Source: Fratercula arctica (taxonomy: Eukaryota; Chordata; Aves; Charadriiformes; Alcidae). From it: a DNA stretch of 64,000 nt. Below are positions 63,524 to 64,000 of this stretch, one piece after another (positions within the stretch are counted from its first letter, which is position 1; every line of letters begins with the position of its first letter). The notes beneath the pieces are model-generated. The model did not search any database, was not told the DNA's origin, and worked only from the letters and a program-made list of their open reading frames with translations. The position numbers and the translations under genes were made by a program. The DNA is taken from NCBI GenBank assembly GCA_947846985.1, contig CANTUZ010000001.1, forward strand, positions 171,654,447 through 171,718,446, read 5' to 3'.

Positions 63524-64000
63524 AGGTCACCTCCTCCTGAAAAGAAGACACCCCTGTTTGCTACACACCAAAATCGCAACCATCCGTTCTGTTATCTATT
63601 CCATCTTTTGTGAGTTTACTCAAATCAAATCCAAATAATGATTATCCAGTACTGAAAATACTGTTATGGGTGTATTTTCTTGCAGAAAACAGACCCATTT
63701 TTCCAACAGGCATATCACTCTGTCCCCCGATACTGAGTTATCAGATCAGCCTAAAGTCTGTGTTAATTGTCTGTGAGCCTATATAAAGCATTACTCATAG
63801 AAATTCATCACAATTAATTTGTTTCCCCTCTTCCACCCACGAATTGCATTGTTCCATTATTATCCTTAGCCCTTCAACCTGCTCTGCACCTTTAGGCAGC
63901 AGCGCCTCTTGTTATCAATCCCAACTGGAGTGATGTCAGTTCACATCCTTCCCCACACCTTTTAGCCAAAACTCTGCTCTCCAATTGTACACATCCAGTT
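63524..64000 (+). other. SLC38A1: SLC38A1 3' untranslated region (start)
   Basis: Non-coding sequence after the stop codon, running off the window. No AATAAA signal was seen before base 64000, so the transcript end lies outside. Confidence 0.75.

Overview
The window looks like bird nuclear DNA. It holds two vertebrate amino-acid transporter genes with many short exons. Interspersed repeats are sparse, and all four that I recognise are CR1 LINE 3' fragments, typical of birds. There are two CpG islands and one run of Ns (46866-47644). There is no sign of bacterial, viral or plasmid sequence. Identification is by reading translated exons against remembered SLC38 proteins; no search was run.

Layout. 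1-30.9 kb is non-coding as far as I can see. It contains an isolated CpG island at about 7.5-8.8 kb and three CR1 fragments (11.7, 18.0 and 22.1 kb). 31.0-46.7 kb is a complete SLC38A2 (SNAT2) gene on the minus strand: 15 coding exons, 501 codons plus stop, a 3'UTR of about 3.2 kb, a GC-rich promoter, and a perfect amino-acid response element (TGATGCAAT) in the first intron. 46866-47644 is an assembly gap of 779 N. 47.6-64.0 kb is the 3' part of SLC38A1 (SNAT1) on the plus strand: 12 coding exons, 385 codons plus stop, then the start of its 3'UTR. Its first coding exons, about 100 residues including TM1, are not found anywhere in the window.

How the genes relate. Both proteins are System A sodium-coupled neutral amino-acid transporters (SLC38, Aa_trans fold, 11 membrane segments) that carry glutamine, alanine and similar substrates across the plasma membrane. 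Eight corresponding exons have exactly the same length in the two genes, so they are clear tandem paralogues. They differ mainly in the large glycosylated extracellular loop.

Main point to follow up. SLC38A2 and SLC38A1 are head-to-head across the gap, and SLC38A1 lacks its 5' exons. In human, as I remember it, the two genes are tandem on the same strand. The simplest reading is that the scaffold joins a contig in the wrong orientation. In that case the orphan CpG island at 7.5-8.8 kb, about 22 kb beyond the SLC38A2 3' end, is a good candidate for the SLC38A1 promoter on the minus strand. I found no clearly new biological system. The most interesting items are this structural anomaly, the conserved ATF4-type element in SLC38A2, and an identical 9-mer in the orphan CpG island.
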